Source: Hygrophila difformis (lineage: Eukaryota; Streptophyta; Magnoliopsida; Lamiales; Acanthaceae). Taken from it: a stretch of 64,000 bases of DNA. A program made the translations under genes and the position numbers. The notes beneath the pieces are model-generated. The model saw only the letters and a program-made list of their open reading frames with translations, did not search any database and had not been told where the DNA came from. The stretch is from contig JAOANR010000006.1 in the NCBI GenBank assembly GCA_030278955.1, positions 57,564,915 to 57,628,914 of the forward strand. Direction: 5' to 3'. Positions 1 through 11,813 of this stretch are shown one piece after another. Numbering within the stretch: the stretch's first letter is position 1; every line of letters begins with the position of its first letter.

Positions 1-74
1 ACATCTTGTGCTTTTTTAAGCAGAATGTCATGTAGAAATATGTAGTAGTAACTTACTGTGTTATGTTTTTGCAG

Positions 75-1662
75 GTTTTTTGCACAAAGCGAAACATAAT
101 TGTGGCGCATGCCCAATGAGAGAAAACTGCACGTACTATGCAAGCGTGCAAGCAAGGTTTACCCTCATGTGGAGTTTGTTCAGTTAAATTTTTTTAACAA
201 TACCTGAGCCTTATTTAGTTTTGAGACATTTTCTGAAATGTGTTGATTGCAGTTGTTGTCTGCGCTCTTTTGTCAAAAGAAATTGCACATCGTCAAAATG
301 TGTCGTGGAAACAGAATCTGTTTCAGTGTTACCCAGTTCTTCCTCTCGAAAATCAGTGGATTATCTTGAAAGAGACATTGAAGATTATGGGACACGTGAA
401 CAAAGAGTGTCCAAATCTTGGAAGGTCCTTAACCCACAAACTAAACATAACCCGAAGAATTTAAGTACAAGACATCAAGTGTAAGTTAACTCAAAGTCTG
501 CATTATTGTCTATGTTTTCATGATGTTCTGCAACTTTAATTCATCCATTTGGTTTTAATGTCTCTTTAATTGCAGGTATGAGCTTCCCGATTCACATGAT
601 GTTTTGGTTGGGGTATAGGACTGGACATAGACTCCACATTGATGTCATTTAGTTCCATCATGCTTTAGGTAAATAATTAACTGATAAGTATTGTATGCTG
701 TAGGTGGAGGACAGAGAGCAAGATGACTTCTGCAAGTATCTTCTTCTTACATGGACTCCTGGTAATATTATTATGTGGTTATGGTTTGTATAATTCCTAA
801 CTGTAGCAATTCTTATTAATACTTTCGCTTTTTTCAGATGATCTCGCCAGCCATGAGTACATGCTAGAGGAGGCTACTGTTTATGGAACTTTTCTTGAGA
901 TCCTTCTCAATGAATTTGTTTCTGTTGTTCGTAACTCATTATACATATACATTTAGTGGGAAACTATTGACAGATTCCATGCCGGACTGCAATGAGGGGA
1001 ATGTTTCCACTAAATGGAACATTTTTTCAAGTTAATGAGGTGAATTTTCTTTTTCAGAATAGAAGATGTGGTGGTGTCTGGTGTTGTCCACACTTCATCA
1101 AGGGTTAAATTCAGCTTCCTATGTTGTTTTAGTCACGCGCGATTGTCCTTATAATGAACAGGTCATGGTCGATGATGAATCATGCGAAGCTCCTATAAAA
1201 GTTCCAATGGCATCTATACAAGAGCTTAATCTGAAGACTTTACATTGTGGAAGTAGCATGTCTGTAATATGCAAAGGTGAAATCCACTCCTAAAAGATTT
1301 AATTTTGCCACAAGTCTATAGCAGAAATAATTATTCATAGCTGGAAATAATTTTTTTGATCATTTTTTCCCTTTTCCTTTTCCTCTTTTTTTGTTTGGGA
1401 TACTTGCAAAGGACTGGGAACTCAGGAAATCCAGGAAGTGTTTAGGGAAGGTATATTAATACAAGCTTGTACTAAATTTGACAGGTAAAACTCTTACAAA
1501 TAACATGATCTTGTACATATGTTCATGGAAACAGGTTATGTTTGTTTCCGAGGGTTCAATAGAACAACAAGGGAACCAAAACCTCTCTCGCCAAAATTTC
1601 ACATTGCAAAGAAACGAGTAGGGAGTAAGATGGGGAGAGGTAAGCAGCAGATCGGAACTTGA
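75..1662 (+). pseudogene. DEMETER/ROS1-like 5-methylcytosine DNA glycosylase, 3' part, decayed
   Basis: This family of bifunctional glycosylase/lyases removes 5-methylcytosine in the plant nucleus. Only the C-terminal part lies in the window. Exons I can place: 75-156 (Fe-S cluster region, NCGACPMRENC then TYYAS), 253-480 (DIED motif, ending TRHQV), 576-612 (YELPDSHDVLVG), 704-761 (ending LLLTWTPG), 838 to about 895, 974-1039 (IPCRTAMRGMFPLNG then TFFQVNE), 1162-1276 (APIKVP, ICKG), 1412-1450 (GLGTQEIQEVF), and 1535-1662 (YVCFRGFNRTT, stop TGA). Most junctions are canonical and keep phase, for example donor GTAAGT at 481 with acceptor at 575. Against the family pattern CX6CX2CX5C, one base is missing after the first cysteine (about 93-96), which breaks the frame. 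The 838-895 exon has no clear donor. The tryptophan-rich stretch usual before the TVYFGTS motif is strongly altered. Recognition is from memory of the family; it may be a divergent paralogue rather than a dead one. Confidence 0.75.
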
Positions 1663-2455
1663 AGATAATACAATACATATGTATATATAGTACAAGTCTA
1701 TTTTTGCATCGCATATCAGTAACAACATTGCTGGTATCAGACATTTTGTTGTCTGGATACTACCCTCATTCTAAACTCTGTTTCTTTTGGTGTATGTATA
1801 TATGTAAACATAAATTGGGGCTTGCTCTGATATTATTTGTTGTTTTATTACCTAAGAATCAATTAATATGTGTGTATAATTGTTGATTGCTCTGATAGTT
1901 GAATTTTTTTTTAAAATTTTTTTTTTTGAGTGTTTATTTGATTCTTGCTGTTCGTTAATTAGTATTGGCGGTTTTGTTTGTTTAAGATGTTCTATTGGCT
2001 TCAAATTTAAGGGCCTAAGGAGTTTTAGTGGTATACTCTGGTAAAGATATTCAGAGGATTTGTGAATTGTCTGTTTAATTCAAATGAGCAATAAGTATTT
2101 GTTAAATATATTGTACTATGAGTCTATCCCGAAAGCAACCCCTTGCAACATATTGAATCTGATTACTGCGCAATGTATTAACTTTTGTGAACATATATGC
2201 CCATTGTTACTTGTTTGGCGGCCGGATGATGTACTCTCCAGAACAGTGAGCTGTTTGTGATTATATATATTATTATGTCTCAGTAACAAAGGTGCTTCGT
2301 TAGTTCAAATTAAGGTTGGCAAAAAGAAAAGAAAAAAAAAATCATTGCTTTTGTCTTAGAACTTGAGTATTAAATGGAAGGCACTGAAATATTATGGTTC
2401 TAGAGAAAGTTACTCGCTTCCTTCATCCCACAGTGTTGTTCTATTAAAGTAAAAA
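1663..2455. other. AT-rich spacer, no gene seen
   Basis: This is the 3' flank of the glycosylase remnant up to the first copia LTR. It has poly-T and poly-A tracts (for example about 1905-1927 and 2327-2342) and only short open frames. I see no recognisable coding, RNA or repeat structure. Confidence 0.5.
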
Positions 2456-2891
2456 TGTTATGGAAATCGGGTTAGTTTCCACTAAAATTATACCCGAATA
2501 ATAGAGCTATTAATTAAACAATAAAGAGAATACCAAGATTGAACGAGGTTCGGCACAAATTTGCCTACGTCCTCCGGGCCCCACCGAATTATTATTTCAC
2601 TATGAGGGAGAAAGATTACAAAAGGGTTTTGGAAATAATTTTCTGACAGACAAAACCCACTCGACAAGAAAAACTCACAAAGGCTACAAAACAAACTAGA
2701 CAAAGAAGAGATTTTGAAGGCAGGCTGCTATTGCCTTTGCTTTGCCTTTTGCTGGTGTATTTTCAATTGCCAAAATGACCACATATTTATAGCAATCTTG
2801 GGGGCCGAATTTGCTACAGGATGGCACACAAAAGTGGAAGCTCCAGCATTCAATTTTCCATTTAATTCAATATAGACGGCACCACCTAACA
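2456..2891 (-). repeat. Copia LTR A (3' terminal LTR of the array)
   Basis: 436 bp. On the plus strand it starts TGTTATGG (TGTTGTGG in the other two) and ends CCACCTAACA, so the element-strand ends are TGTTAGG and CA. A purine-rich tract (AAGTGGAGATT on the element strand) abuts its inner edge at about 2892-2902. Confidence 0.88.
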
Positions 2892-2987
2892 AATCTCCAC
2901 TTGGTGCGTCCCAAATTCCAATCATAGTATCTCCTCTCTTGTCACTAAATTCGGCAGGACCCCCAAATGTGCTTTTCAGCGCCAAAT

Positions 2988-5900
2988 TCAACATCTTGAG
3001 ACATTTATCAAGTTCAAACAATGTTCAAACTTGATACCTGTTAAAGCCTTCGTCAACATGTCTGCAGGATTCTCGGTGGTCTTGATCTTTTGTACCTTGA
3101 CTCCACTTGCTTCAATTATTTCCCGCACAAAATGATATCGCACGTCGATATGCTTGGTTCTAGCATGATATACCTGGTTCTTTGCTAGATGAATGACACT
3201 TTGACTGTCACAAATCACTGTTACATGTTTCTGACCAACTCCTAACTCATCCATCAATCCCTATAACCAAATGGCTTCCTTAACAGCTTCTGTAATGGCC
3301 ATGTATTCTGCCTCCGTTGTTGACAAAGCAACGGTTGACTGTAAGGTAGACTTTCAACTAACTGGTGCGTTTGCAAGAGTAAATACGTATCCAGTAGTTG
3401 ATCGACGTTTATCCAGATCTCCTGCATAATCTGAATCACAATACCCAACTATATGTTGACCAGTAACATTAGTCTTCTCAAATATCAACCCAATATCTAA
3501 GGTTTTCAAGATATACCTTAGAATCCATTTCACAGCTTGCCAATGATCTTTACCGATGCATGTACCTGCTCACTACTCCAACTGCATGTGAAATGTCAGG
3601 CCTTGTACACACCATTGCATACATCAAGCTACCCACCGCATTTGAATAAGGAACCTTTGACATGTATTCTTGTTCCTCTTTCGTCTTCGGGCATTGTGAA
3701 GCACTAAGTTTGAAATGAGAAGCAAACGGTGTACTTACAGGTTTGCTTTTGTTCGTCATGCCAAACCGCTGCAATACTTTCTTCAGATATTGCTTCTAAG
3801 TCAAACTCAGAGTGCCCCTATTCCTGTCTCTCGTTATTCCATACCGAGAATTTTCTTTGCTTCACCGAGATCTTTCATTTCAAACTCCTTGCTGAGTTGG
3901 GACTTCAACCTGTTTATCTCCCCTCTATGTTTCGAAGCAATTAACATGTCATCTACATATAGAAGAAGATAAATGAAAGATCCATCATGTAGCTTACGGA
4001 AATATACGCTATGATCAAAACTGCTCCTGGTGTACTTCTGGCTAATCATAAATTGATCAAATCGCTTATACCATTGCCTTGGTGATTGTTTCAATCCATA
4101 AGGCGATTTGTTCAACTTGCAAACCCAATTTTCTTTTTCCGGACTGATTTTTGCATCAAGAAAAGTTTGTGGTATACCTTCTTCAATAACAGGAAGTACA
4201 TAGGCAAGCATACTTTCGAATCGAGCAGGTCTCCTAATTTCTCTTCTTTGCCTCCTCATTGCAATTGGTAAATCTTGTTGCTCCTGAGGTTCTTGGGTTA
4301 AAACCTCACTTTCTCTGGGCTCTTCTTCGGTACTTGGACCATCGTCTTCTATTACCATCTACCTCTCTGGTTGTAGATGTCTGAAACTCTACCTGTTGAG
4401 GATAATGCTCCACCTGCCGAGGAGTACTATCCGTCTGCTGCTTGGTTACCTTATTCAACATTATTGATTCATTGAACGTAACATCCCTGCTAAAGATCAC
4501 CTTTTTCATCTCCGGGCACCATAGGCAATATCCTTTTACTCAAGAAGATATCCCTACAAAAACAACTTTTCTCGCCCTCGGATCCAGCTTTGATTCTTTC
4601 ACGTGATAATAAGCAGCGGAACCGAACACACGTAAAGAATTATAATCATTTGCAGGTTTTCCAAACCATGCCTCCAAAGGTGTCTTGCCTTTAAGTGCAT
4701 TTGATGGTAGTCGATTGATTAGATGGCTCGCATAGGTCACCGCTTCAGCCCAGAACTGCTTGCCCAAATTAGCATTGGACAACATACATCGAACTTTCTC
4801 CAACAAGGTTCGGTTCATCCGTTCAGCCACCCCATTCTGTTGTGGCGTGTCCCGCACAGTGAAATGTCGGGAAATACCTTCCTTCTTGCACAAATAAAAA
4901 AGGGTCATTTCGATATTCTGTGCCGTTATCAGATCGAAGCACTTTAATCTTCCTCTCGGTCTGGTTCTCCATCATTTTCTTCCAAGCGAGGAATTTCCCG
5001 AATGCTTCATTTTTTGTTCGCATGAGATACACCCATACTCTCAAGGGAAGGTCATCAACAAACGTTACAAAATAATGGTTTCCTCCCAAAGAAGCCGTCT
5101 TGGTAGGTCCCCACACATCTGAGTGAATGTAATCCATAATGCCTTTAGTGTTATGGATTGTTGTTCCGAACTTCACCCGCGTTTGCTTTCCCAGAACACA
5201 TTGCTCGCAAAATTCAAGTTTGCAAGTCTTTGCACCCTTTAATAATCCTTGCTTTGCCAGAGTCTGCAAGGATTTTTCCCCAGCATGCCCAAGCCTCATA
5301 TGCCATAGCTTGGCCATATCCTCTTCCTTGTTTGCTTCTGATACTGCTGCTGCAATGCCAATCACTGTATTGCCCTGGAAGTGGTATAAGTTATTTTTCC
5401 TTATACCATTCATGATGACAAGTGCTCCCGAGATCACTTTCATAATCCCATTCTGAATGCTGATGGAGTGGCCTTTGGGTTCCAAGGCTCCCACTGATAT
5501 GAGGTTCTTGGCAAATTTCGGTATGTACCGAACTTCCGTCAGCACCTTAGTTGTTCCATCGTGGTTCTTCAGATATACTGAGCCAACTCCAGCTATCTGG
5601 CAAGGTCCGTTGTCGGCTAGGTAGACAACTCCACCGTCAACACTTTTAAAGTTGACAAACCACTCCTTCCTGGAACACATGTGGAATGAGCATCCTGAGT
5701 CTAGCAACCAGTCGTCAGTGCATGTTACCGATGAGACACAAGCTAAAGAATACTCTGTCTCATCACTATCAGCAACACAAGCCTCTGCTACCACTTTCCC
5801 CTTTTTCTTTTGCAGCTTAGGACAATCTTTCTTCCAATGTCCTTTCTCGTGACAAAAGTTACATTCATCTTTTGACACTCTGCCTCTTGACTGAGATCCG

Positions 5901-6610
5901 CCTCTTCTGTCCGGCTTGTACTTGTGGCTACGGCCCTGAACGGTATGGGCTTCACCAGTTGAACTCATGTGTTCTAACTTATCCTTCTTTCTGATCTCGT
6001 TGGAATATAAGACAGTGGTAACTTCTTTAAAGGAAATTGTTTCCTTTCCAGTCAGCATACTAACAATTATATGCTCGTATTCATCGGGGGGCGAAGCTAA
6101 CAGTATCAGCGCCTTGTCAACGTCATCTATCTTCTCGTCGAGATTCAACAAATCGGTGACCAAAGAATCGAATCTTGTTATGTGTTCATTCATCGTGGTA
6201 CCGGGCAAATACTGGAATCGATATAGCTTCGTCTTCATGTAGAGCTTGTTCTCTGTTCTCTTTTTCATGAATTTATCCTCCAGTTCTTTCCACAGTCTGT
6301 GCACCATCGTCTCTCTCATAAGCGGATACTTCTGCTCCTTTGAGAGACATAGGCGAATTGTACCACACGCAAGGCGGTTGATCTTCGTCCAGTCTTTATC
6401 ATCAACACCATCTGGTTTGATTTCTTCAAGTGCCCCATCCAGCTCCTGCTGGTACAAGATGTCCAACACCTCGCACTGCCACATGCCAAAATTATTGGTA
6501 CCGTCGAATTTTTCGACGTCAAATTTGGCATTTGAAACCATCGTCCGTGATGACGATGTCACCAATGGCTTCGAATCTGAAGTTGACGTTTCACCGGACC
6601 TATCCGCCAT
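2988..6610 (-). pseudogene. Copia gag-pol polyprotein, copy A (defective)
   Basis: The element polyprotein for capsid, protease, integrase and reverse transcriptase. The best frame starts at 6610 and runs 595 codons: gag (KFDGTNNFGMWQ), a CX2CX4HX4C zinc knuckle (CNFCHEKGHWKKDC) near 5870-5830, protease DSG (WLLDSGCSFH), the integrase HHCC finger (LWHMRLGH, CEQC) and the first two catalytic Asp (HSDVWGP, RSDNGTEY). A frameshift near 4895 moves the TPQQNGVAE segment to another frame. RT keeps YGLKQSPRQWY and YVDDM, but compared with copy B about 380 bp is missing at about 4130, joining ISPEKE directly to NWVCKLNKS and removing the N-terminal RT core including one catalytic Asp. RNase H ([11 protein letters not shown]) survives at 2990-3260 with further breaks upstream. 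It cannot encode active enzymes. Confidence 0.9.
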
Positions 6611-6718
6611 TTCTGCTTCAAAGTTTAATTAATAGCTCACAAACGGTAGCTTAACCGAGATGCGTTTCTGATTGGAAGATCAGCTTAGCTGCGACCACAG
6701 AGCATACTATGCAACCAA

Positions 6719-6731
6719 GGCTCTGATACCA
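6719..6731 (-). other. Primer-binding site (initiator tRNA-Met), copia copy A
   Basis: The element strand reads TGGTATCAGAGCC, the common plant copia PBS complementary to the 3' end of initiator tRNA-Met. It lies two bases from the inner edge of LTR B. Confidence 0.9.
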
Positions 6732-6733
6732 AT

Positions 6734-7169
6734 TGTTGTGGAAATCGGGTTAGTTTCCACTAAAATTATATCCGATTAATAGAGCTATTAATTAAACAAT
6801 AAAGAGAATACCAAGATTTAACGAGGTTCGGCACAAATTTGCCTACGTCCTCCGGGCCCCACCGAATTATTATTTCACTATGAGGGAGAAATATTACAAA
6901 AGAGTTTTGGAAATAATTTTCTGACAGACAAAACCCACTCGACAAGAAAAACTCACAAAGGCTAAAAAACAAACTAGATAAAGAAGAAATTTTGAAGGCA
7001 GGCTGCTATTGCCTTTGCTTTGCCTTTTGCTGGTGTATTTCCAATTGCCAAAATGACCACATATTTATAGCAATCTTGGGGGCTGAATTTGTTACAGGAT
7101 GGCACACGAAAGTGGAAGCTCCAGCATTCAATTTCCCATTTAATTCAATATAGACGGCACCACCTAAAA
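6734..7169 (-). repeat. Copia LTR B (middle LTR, shared by both internal copies)
   Basis: 436 bp and highly similar to LTRs A and C. It acts as 5' LTR for internal copy A (PBS on its left) and 3' LTR for internal copy B (RNase H and purine tract AGGTGGAGATTT on its right). Its right end has mutated from CCTAACA to CCTAAAA. Confidence 0.9.
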
Positions 7170-7266
7170 AATCTCCACCTTGGTGCGTCCCAAATTCCAA
7201 TCATAGTATCTCCTCTCCTATCACTAAATTCGGTAGGACCTCCAAATGCGCTTTTCAGCGCCAAAT

Positions 7267-7920
7267 TCAACATCTTGAGACATTTATCAAGTTCAAACAA
7301 TGTTCAAAGTTGATACCTGTTAAAGCCTTCGTCAACATGTCTGCAGGATTCTCGGTGGTCTTGATCTTTTGTACCTTGACTCCACCTTCTTCAATTATTT
7401 CCCGCACAAAATGATATCGCACGTCGATATGCTTGGTTCTAGCATGATATACTTGGTTCTTTGCTAGATGAATGACACTTTGACTGTCACAAAACACTGT
7501 TACATGTTTCTGACCAACTCCTAAGTCATCCAGCAATCCCTGTAACCAAATGGCTTCCTTAACAGCTTCTGTAATGGCCATGTATTCTGCCTCCGTTGTT
7601 GACAAAGCAACGGTTGACTGTAAGGTAGACTTCCAACTAACTGGTGCGTTTGCAAGAGTAAATACGTATCCAGTAGTTGATCGACGTTTATCCAGATCTC
7701 CTGCATAATATGAATCACAGTACCCAACTATATGTTGATCAGTAACATTAGTCTTCTCAAATATCAACCCAATATCTAAGGTTTTCAAGATATACCTTAG
7801 AATCCATTTCACAGCTTGCCAATGATCTTTACCGGGATCATGCATGTACCTGCTCACTACTCCAACTGCATGTGAAATGTCAGGCCTTGTACACACCATT
7901 GCATACATCAAGCTACCCAC
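7267..7920 (-). pseudogene. Copia copy B, 3' part of pol (RT end and RNase H), split by nested insertion
   Basis: An open minus-strand frame holds the RT C-terminus ([19 protein letters not shown]) and a full RNase [38 protein letters not shown], ending LINVSRC. The frame runs off at 7920, where the large element inserted after the sequence encoding SNAVG|GSLMYA. The upstream part of the same gene resumes at 38252. This half is better preserved than copy A, whose matching stretch at 2990-3780 carries several frame breaks. Confidence 0.88.
7916..7920. repeat. Target-site duplication CCCAC, left
   Basis: CCCAC here and at 38247-38251 flank the large nested element. The empty site in copia copy A (about 3630-3640) reads AGCTACCCACCGCA with a single CCCAC. 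A 5-bp duplication is what LTR-retrotransposon integrase makes. Confidence 0.93.
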
Positions 7921-10639
7921 TGAAACTTTTGACAATTTCGTCACACGAGTATTTCTAAAATATCCCAGGTTAAATTTATTAAATAAAAAGAGTTATGAGT
8001 CGTGGGAAAGGGGTTTAAGGATATATTCCACTTTTTATTACTCATGAGAGTAAACTTTGAGTTCAAGTGGCATTACGAACCTCCCCGGCATGAAATCTCT
8101 GACAATTTCATGCCTTGAAGATCCTTGCCATGAAACTTTTGACAAGTTCTCTCTTCATGAGTATTTTCTGAAAAATCGTAATCCTGGTTTTCAATTTTAT
8201 TTAATGAAACCAATTTATGATGCCGGAGTTGGGATATATTTATAGGTTGTCACGTTTTTATTACTCGTGTTAAGAAACTGTGGCCCGAAAGCGCACGGTG
8301 TCAAAAATTGCAGTAATTTATAGTAAGACCGGATCGTTCACTGGAGGATGTGCGATAGAAGCAGGGCCCACGTCGTTTACTAAGATTTTCCACTCGGTTA
8401 CTCAATTCAAGTTTGTGTTTTGACTATCAACTACTTGACAGAATTTAAACTAAGTTATGAAAGCGATAGAATAAAGCAGGTAAAATCATTCTAGGAGGCG
8501 AATTAAACAATATCTAAGAAAGCAATAAAATTAATCTAAGATAGCGGTTAAAATTATTCTAAGAAAGCAGATTTAAAATATGACAGAAGGGACAGGAAGA
8601 AAAGAATAAAGATTGGACAAGATTCAGATGAAAACACAGTTAAACTTCCAATTTAATACACAGATCTTAGCTTGGGATAATCCTTTCAGTTAGCTAACTC
8701 TCATGCTCTCTATACCATGTTCCCTTTAACAGACAGGTACTTACAGCAAGAGTTTACATGCTCTTAAGAAAACAAACTCTAAGATACCACAAACTTATAA
8801 CTCCTCTTGCAATGCCTTGCGAGAGTATGTTAGCCATCTGTGGTGGACAAGAAACACCTGACAAATCACTTATTGAAGTATCAAGTACTGCTATCATTCC
8901 CCCATGTCACGCCCAAGGATTCTAATTAAGCCCTGAACTATCCCTTAACTCTCAGTCCTAGTAGCAGTTACACAACTCTCAATACAACCGAGTGACCTCT
9001 AACGAAAGCATTTAAAAGAAAGCGGTAAAGAAAGCATTTAAAATCCTATCACTCGGAGGTTTTTGAAAGTCTGACCCTGGTAGTAAAAGAAAGCCCCCAG
9101 TCAGAATGACCGGACGTGGATCAAGAATTCCCGGCTCTCGGTGAACCGCTCGCAGTGTTCACTTCCTTCCGGATGGTTATGAGATACAAACTAATGAAAT
9201 AAACTAATAAATTAGTTCATCCCGGATGCACTCACTCAGGACTCAAAAATAGGCTTTGGCAGAAGAGGATAACAGTTGAAAGAATACTCAACCCTATCTT
9301 AGAAAGTAACCAAGGCCCGAATGTTGTTCCTCTAGTATTATCTGTAACACCTCATCTGAATCCAAGTGGACTCTGAGTCAGTGCAATATTTAATATAAGA
9401 TTTCCAACATACAGCAATTCTGGAAAATAATAGATGTTTGAAAATCATTCCCTAAACAAGTACTAGACTCTCAATAAGAACACAGACCCTTTCAGTCTAG
9501 GTGAGACCTAATCGCTGACTCTGCTTCTAATTTTCCAAAATCAATCCTCAGTAGAATATGAATTAGTCATAGCTGAGGAATTTATCCCTTACTCAGATCC
9601 GGATTTTATAAATGAATTTTTGTTGGAAATTTATTGTGAGACATCTGATTAAAATCAAGACTCCTATGTCCAAGGGAAGGATCCCAAAATAATTAGACCA
9701 CAATATTTACATAATAATATCATGCATAATTTTATAGAGAAGTGCAAAATTAAATTAACCCAAAATATAAGGTGGGTTTAGACAGAAGTTGGAACACAAC
9801 GATGAAATAGCCGGAGATGAGAAGAATTTATTTGGCTAAAAAGATGGCAAAAATAACTGGGGTTATCTGGACTGCAAACATCTGCTGTTCAGGTCCCAAC
9901 TATTCCAGGTGAAATGGTTTTAGACAGCAGAAAACCTTAATTGATAGTGATCGCTATCACCAAGATTTCTACTATCTGAGAAATGAGAGAAAAACCTACA
10001 TGTTCTCTTACTGTAAAACTATTCAAACAATGTTGATCGACGCCGTTTGATAATGGTACAGCTCGAAATTCAGGGTTTGAAATTAAGATAAATAATTAAA
10101 AACTGTATCAGGATAGGAGTCAGCTGAGCAGCTATTATAATCCCGGATGGACGAACCGCCAAGGCTTCCACCGACCACTATCAGGACCATGCAAAATAAC
10201 ATCTAGTAATTAATATACAGACTACGAGCTAGTTACCTGTATGGGAATACCCGCCAACATTAGTCTGTTATATTTCTTACTAGCTGTTTCACACAACACG
10301 GAAAAGACAAAATAAATAAAAGAAAATATTTTCGGGTCATCTTGTATGAAAGACATTGGTTTCTCATGCAAGGGTATGGAATTAAATCCATAATTACTCA
10401 TTATGTCTAAATAATCACTCATTCCATAATTAATTAATTAATTACAGTCCGGATTATATACTTAGATCATTAGAGTTTAATTTTTTTATAGAAGAGTCTT
10501 TTAATGGTAATTGAACAAAGCTCTTTATATCAAAATAATCATGGTTTGAGATCATTGGATTTCAACCTCAAAATATTAATATAAAGGTTCAATTAATTAA
10601 TGGGGTGAGATGGAGAATAAAAATTTGGCAAAAAGGTGC

Positions 10640-11126
10640 CAAGCCTGTCGTGGAACAAGCCTGTCGAGAAACAGAAATTGAGTCGCGGACCGTGGGTCCA
10701 CGACAGGAGGATCTCGACAGATAGGTGGGAAATAAGAGAAATGAAATTTTGGAAATTAGGGTTGTCGTGTCGTGGAACAAGGAGTGTGTCGCGGACCATG
10801 GGTCCGCGACAGGTATTCCGCGACACAAGGTATGAAAATCCAGCAAAGGGCATAATTCCTGGTCAGGGAACATGAAGTGTGTCGCGAACCGTGGGTCCGC
10901 GACAGGGGTTCCGCGACCAGAGCCCTCCCAGAATAAAATACAAGTATTTGGGTCCTTGGTCGCTAATCAAGTGGTTGTGTCACGGACCGTGGGTCCGCGA
11001 CAGGTTTGGTTTGCGACCAAAGATTTTAAAAGATTTATACAACACATGTTCTTGGACACGCATGTCGCTAAACTGCCGTCTTGTCGCTGAACGTGGTTCT
11101 GCGACAAGAAGTGGTTAGCGACCTGG
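10640..11126 (-). repeat. Two-tier palindrome array in LTR1 (downstream of the LTR TATA)
   Basis: About five tandem units spaced roughly 90-100 bp. Inner hairpins: 10683-10703, 10787-10811 (perfect 11-bp arms TGTCGCGGACC and GGTCCGCGACA, loop ATG), 10880-10904, 10978-11002 and 11080-11108. Each sits inside an outer pair, for example 10067+700 to 10777 region arm GTGTCGTGGAA (10767-10777) with TTCCGCGACAC (10816-10826), and CTGGTC-GGAAC (10859-10871) with GTTCCGCGACCAG (10908-10920). Arm mismatches are mainly C/T or G/A at CG. Being downstream of the TATA box, it would be in the transcript leader. Confidence 0.85.
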
Positions 11127-11730
11127 GTGTGTTCTGGACACATGTCAGGAAAGTAAGGTGGAACAGGAGCATGCATTGTGCATGATCTCACCCATTTCAG
11201 GTTTTAAAAACTACATTAAACTAAAAATACCAAACGAAGTTAAATCTAGCTAGAACATGCCTTACACATGAAGGAAAAATGAGACAATATTTAAAATAGG
11301 TTTAGCCCTAATCTGGGCTTGATCACTCATAACATGCAACATTATCCAAGGAAAAACATCACCAACAGTGATATAAAATAAAAATAAAGACCAAGCGACC
11401 AACAGAGAAGGAGATAATGAAAGATCCATGGGGTGTGAAACCCATTTCATGATTTTTGGGACACATTTCAAGAATATTTTCCCATTTATTAAGGAATTTG
11501 TTAATACCCATCATCTTGGATATCACAAACCCCAAAAACAAAGTTTGAAACTGAAAACAAGGTGAAAACTGGCTACCTAAACTACATCTATGCAATAATT
11601 AAATAATACAGAAAAATTAAAGCTAAACTAAGCTAACCTAAAAACTACCTACAAACTAAGCTCTACACTTGTCTCCAAGAGTGATTTTTCTTGATTCTGT
11701 CCAACCTTTAGCTCATGGGGATCACCTCAT

Positions 11731-11737
11731 ATTTATA
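11731..11737 (-). promoter_or_regulatory. LTR1 TATA box and upstream module
   Basis: The element strand reads CTATAAATATGAGG. Just upstream (higher coordinates, 11741-11758) is the module GTGGAACCCTAGGCCCAT (plus-strand reading), including a telobox-like AACCCTA and site-II-like GCCCA. Transcription would start roughly 30 bp downstream, near 11700. This is inferred from sequence only. Confidence 0.6.
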
Positions 11738-11813
11738 GAAGTGGAACCCTAGGCCCATGGGCTTGATTTGAGGCCCACTGTGTCTCAAGACATCACACAC
11801 ATCACAACTTTGT

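Noticed and set aside
1456..1744. Minus-strand ORFs of 60-90 codons
   Set aside because: Antisense to the last exon of the glycosylase remnant, which has family motifs and splice sites.
10589..11118. Overlapping short open frames with repeated CRGP-VRD or RGP-RD peptides on both strands
   Set aside because: They are by-products of the CG-rich palindromes, which read similarly on both strands. No start context, domain or conservation independent of the DNA repeat.
10640..11126. CRISPR-like array
   Set aside because: Regular spacing and palindromic repeats invite the idea, but the units are nested imperfect palindromes without unique spacers, in plant retroelement DNA, with no cas genes.
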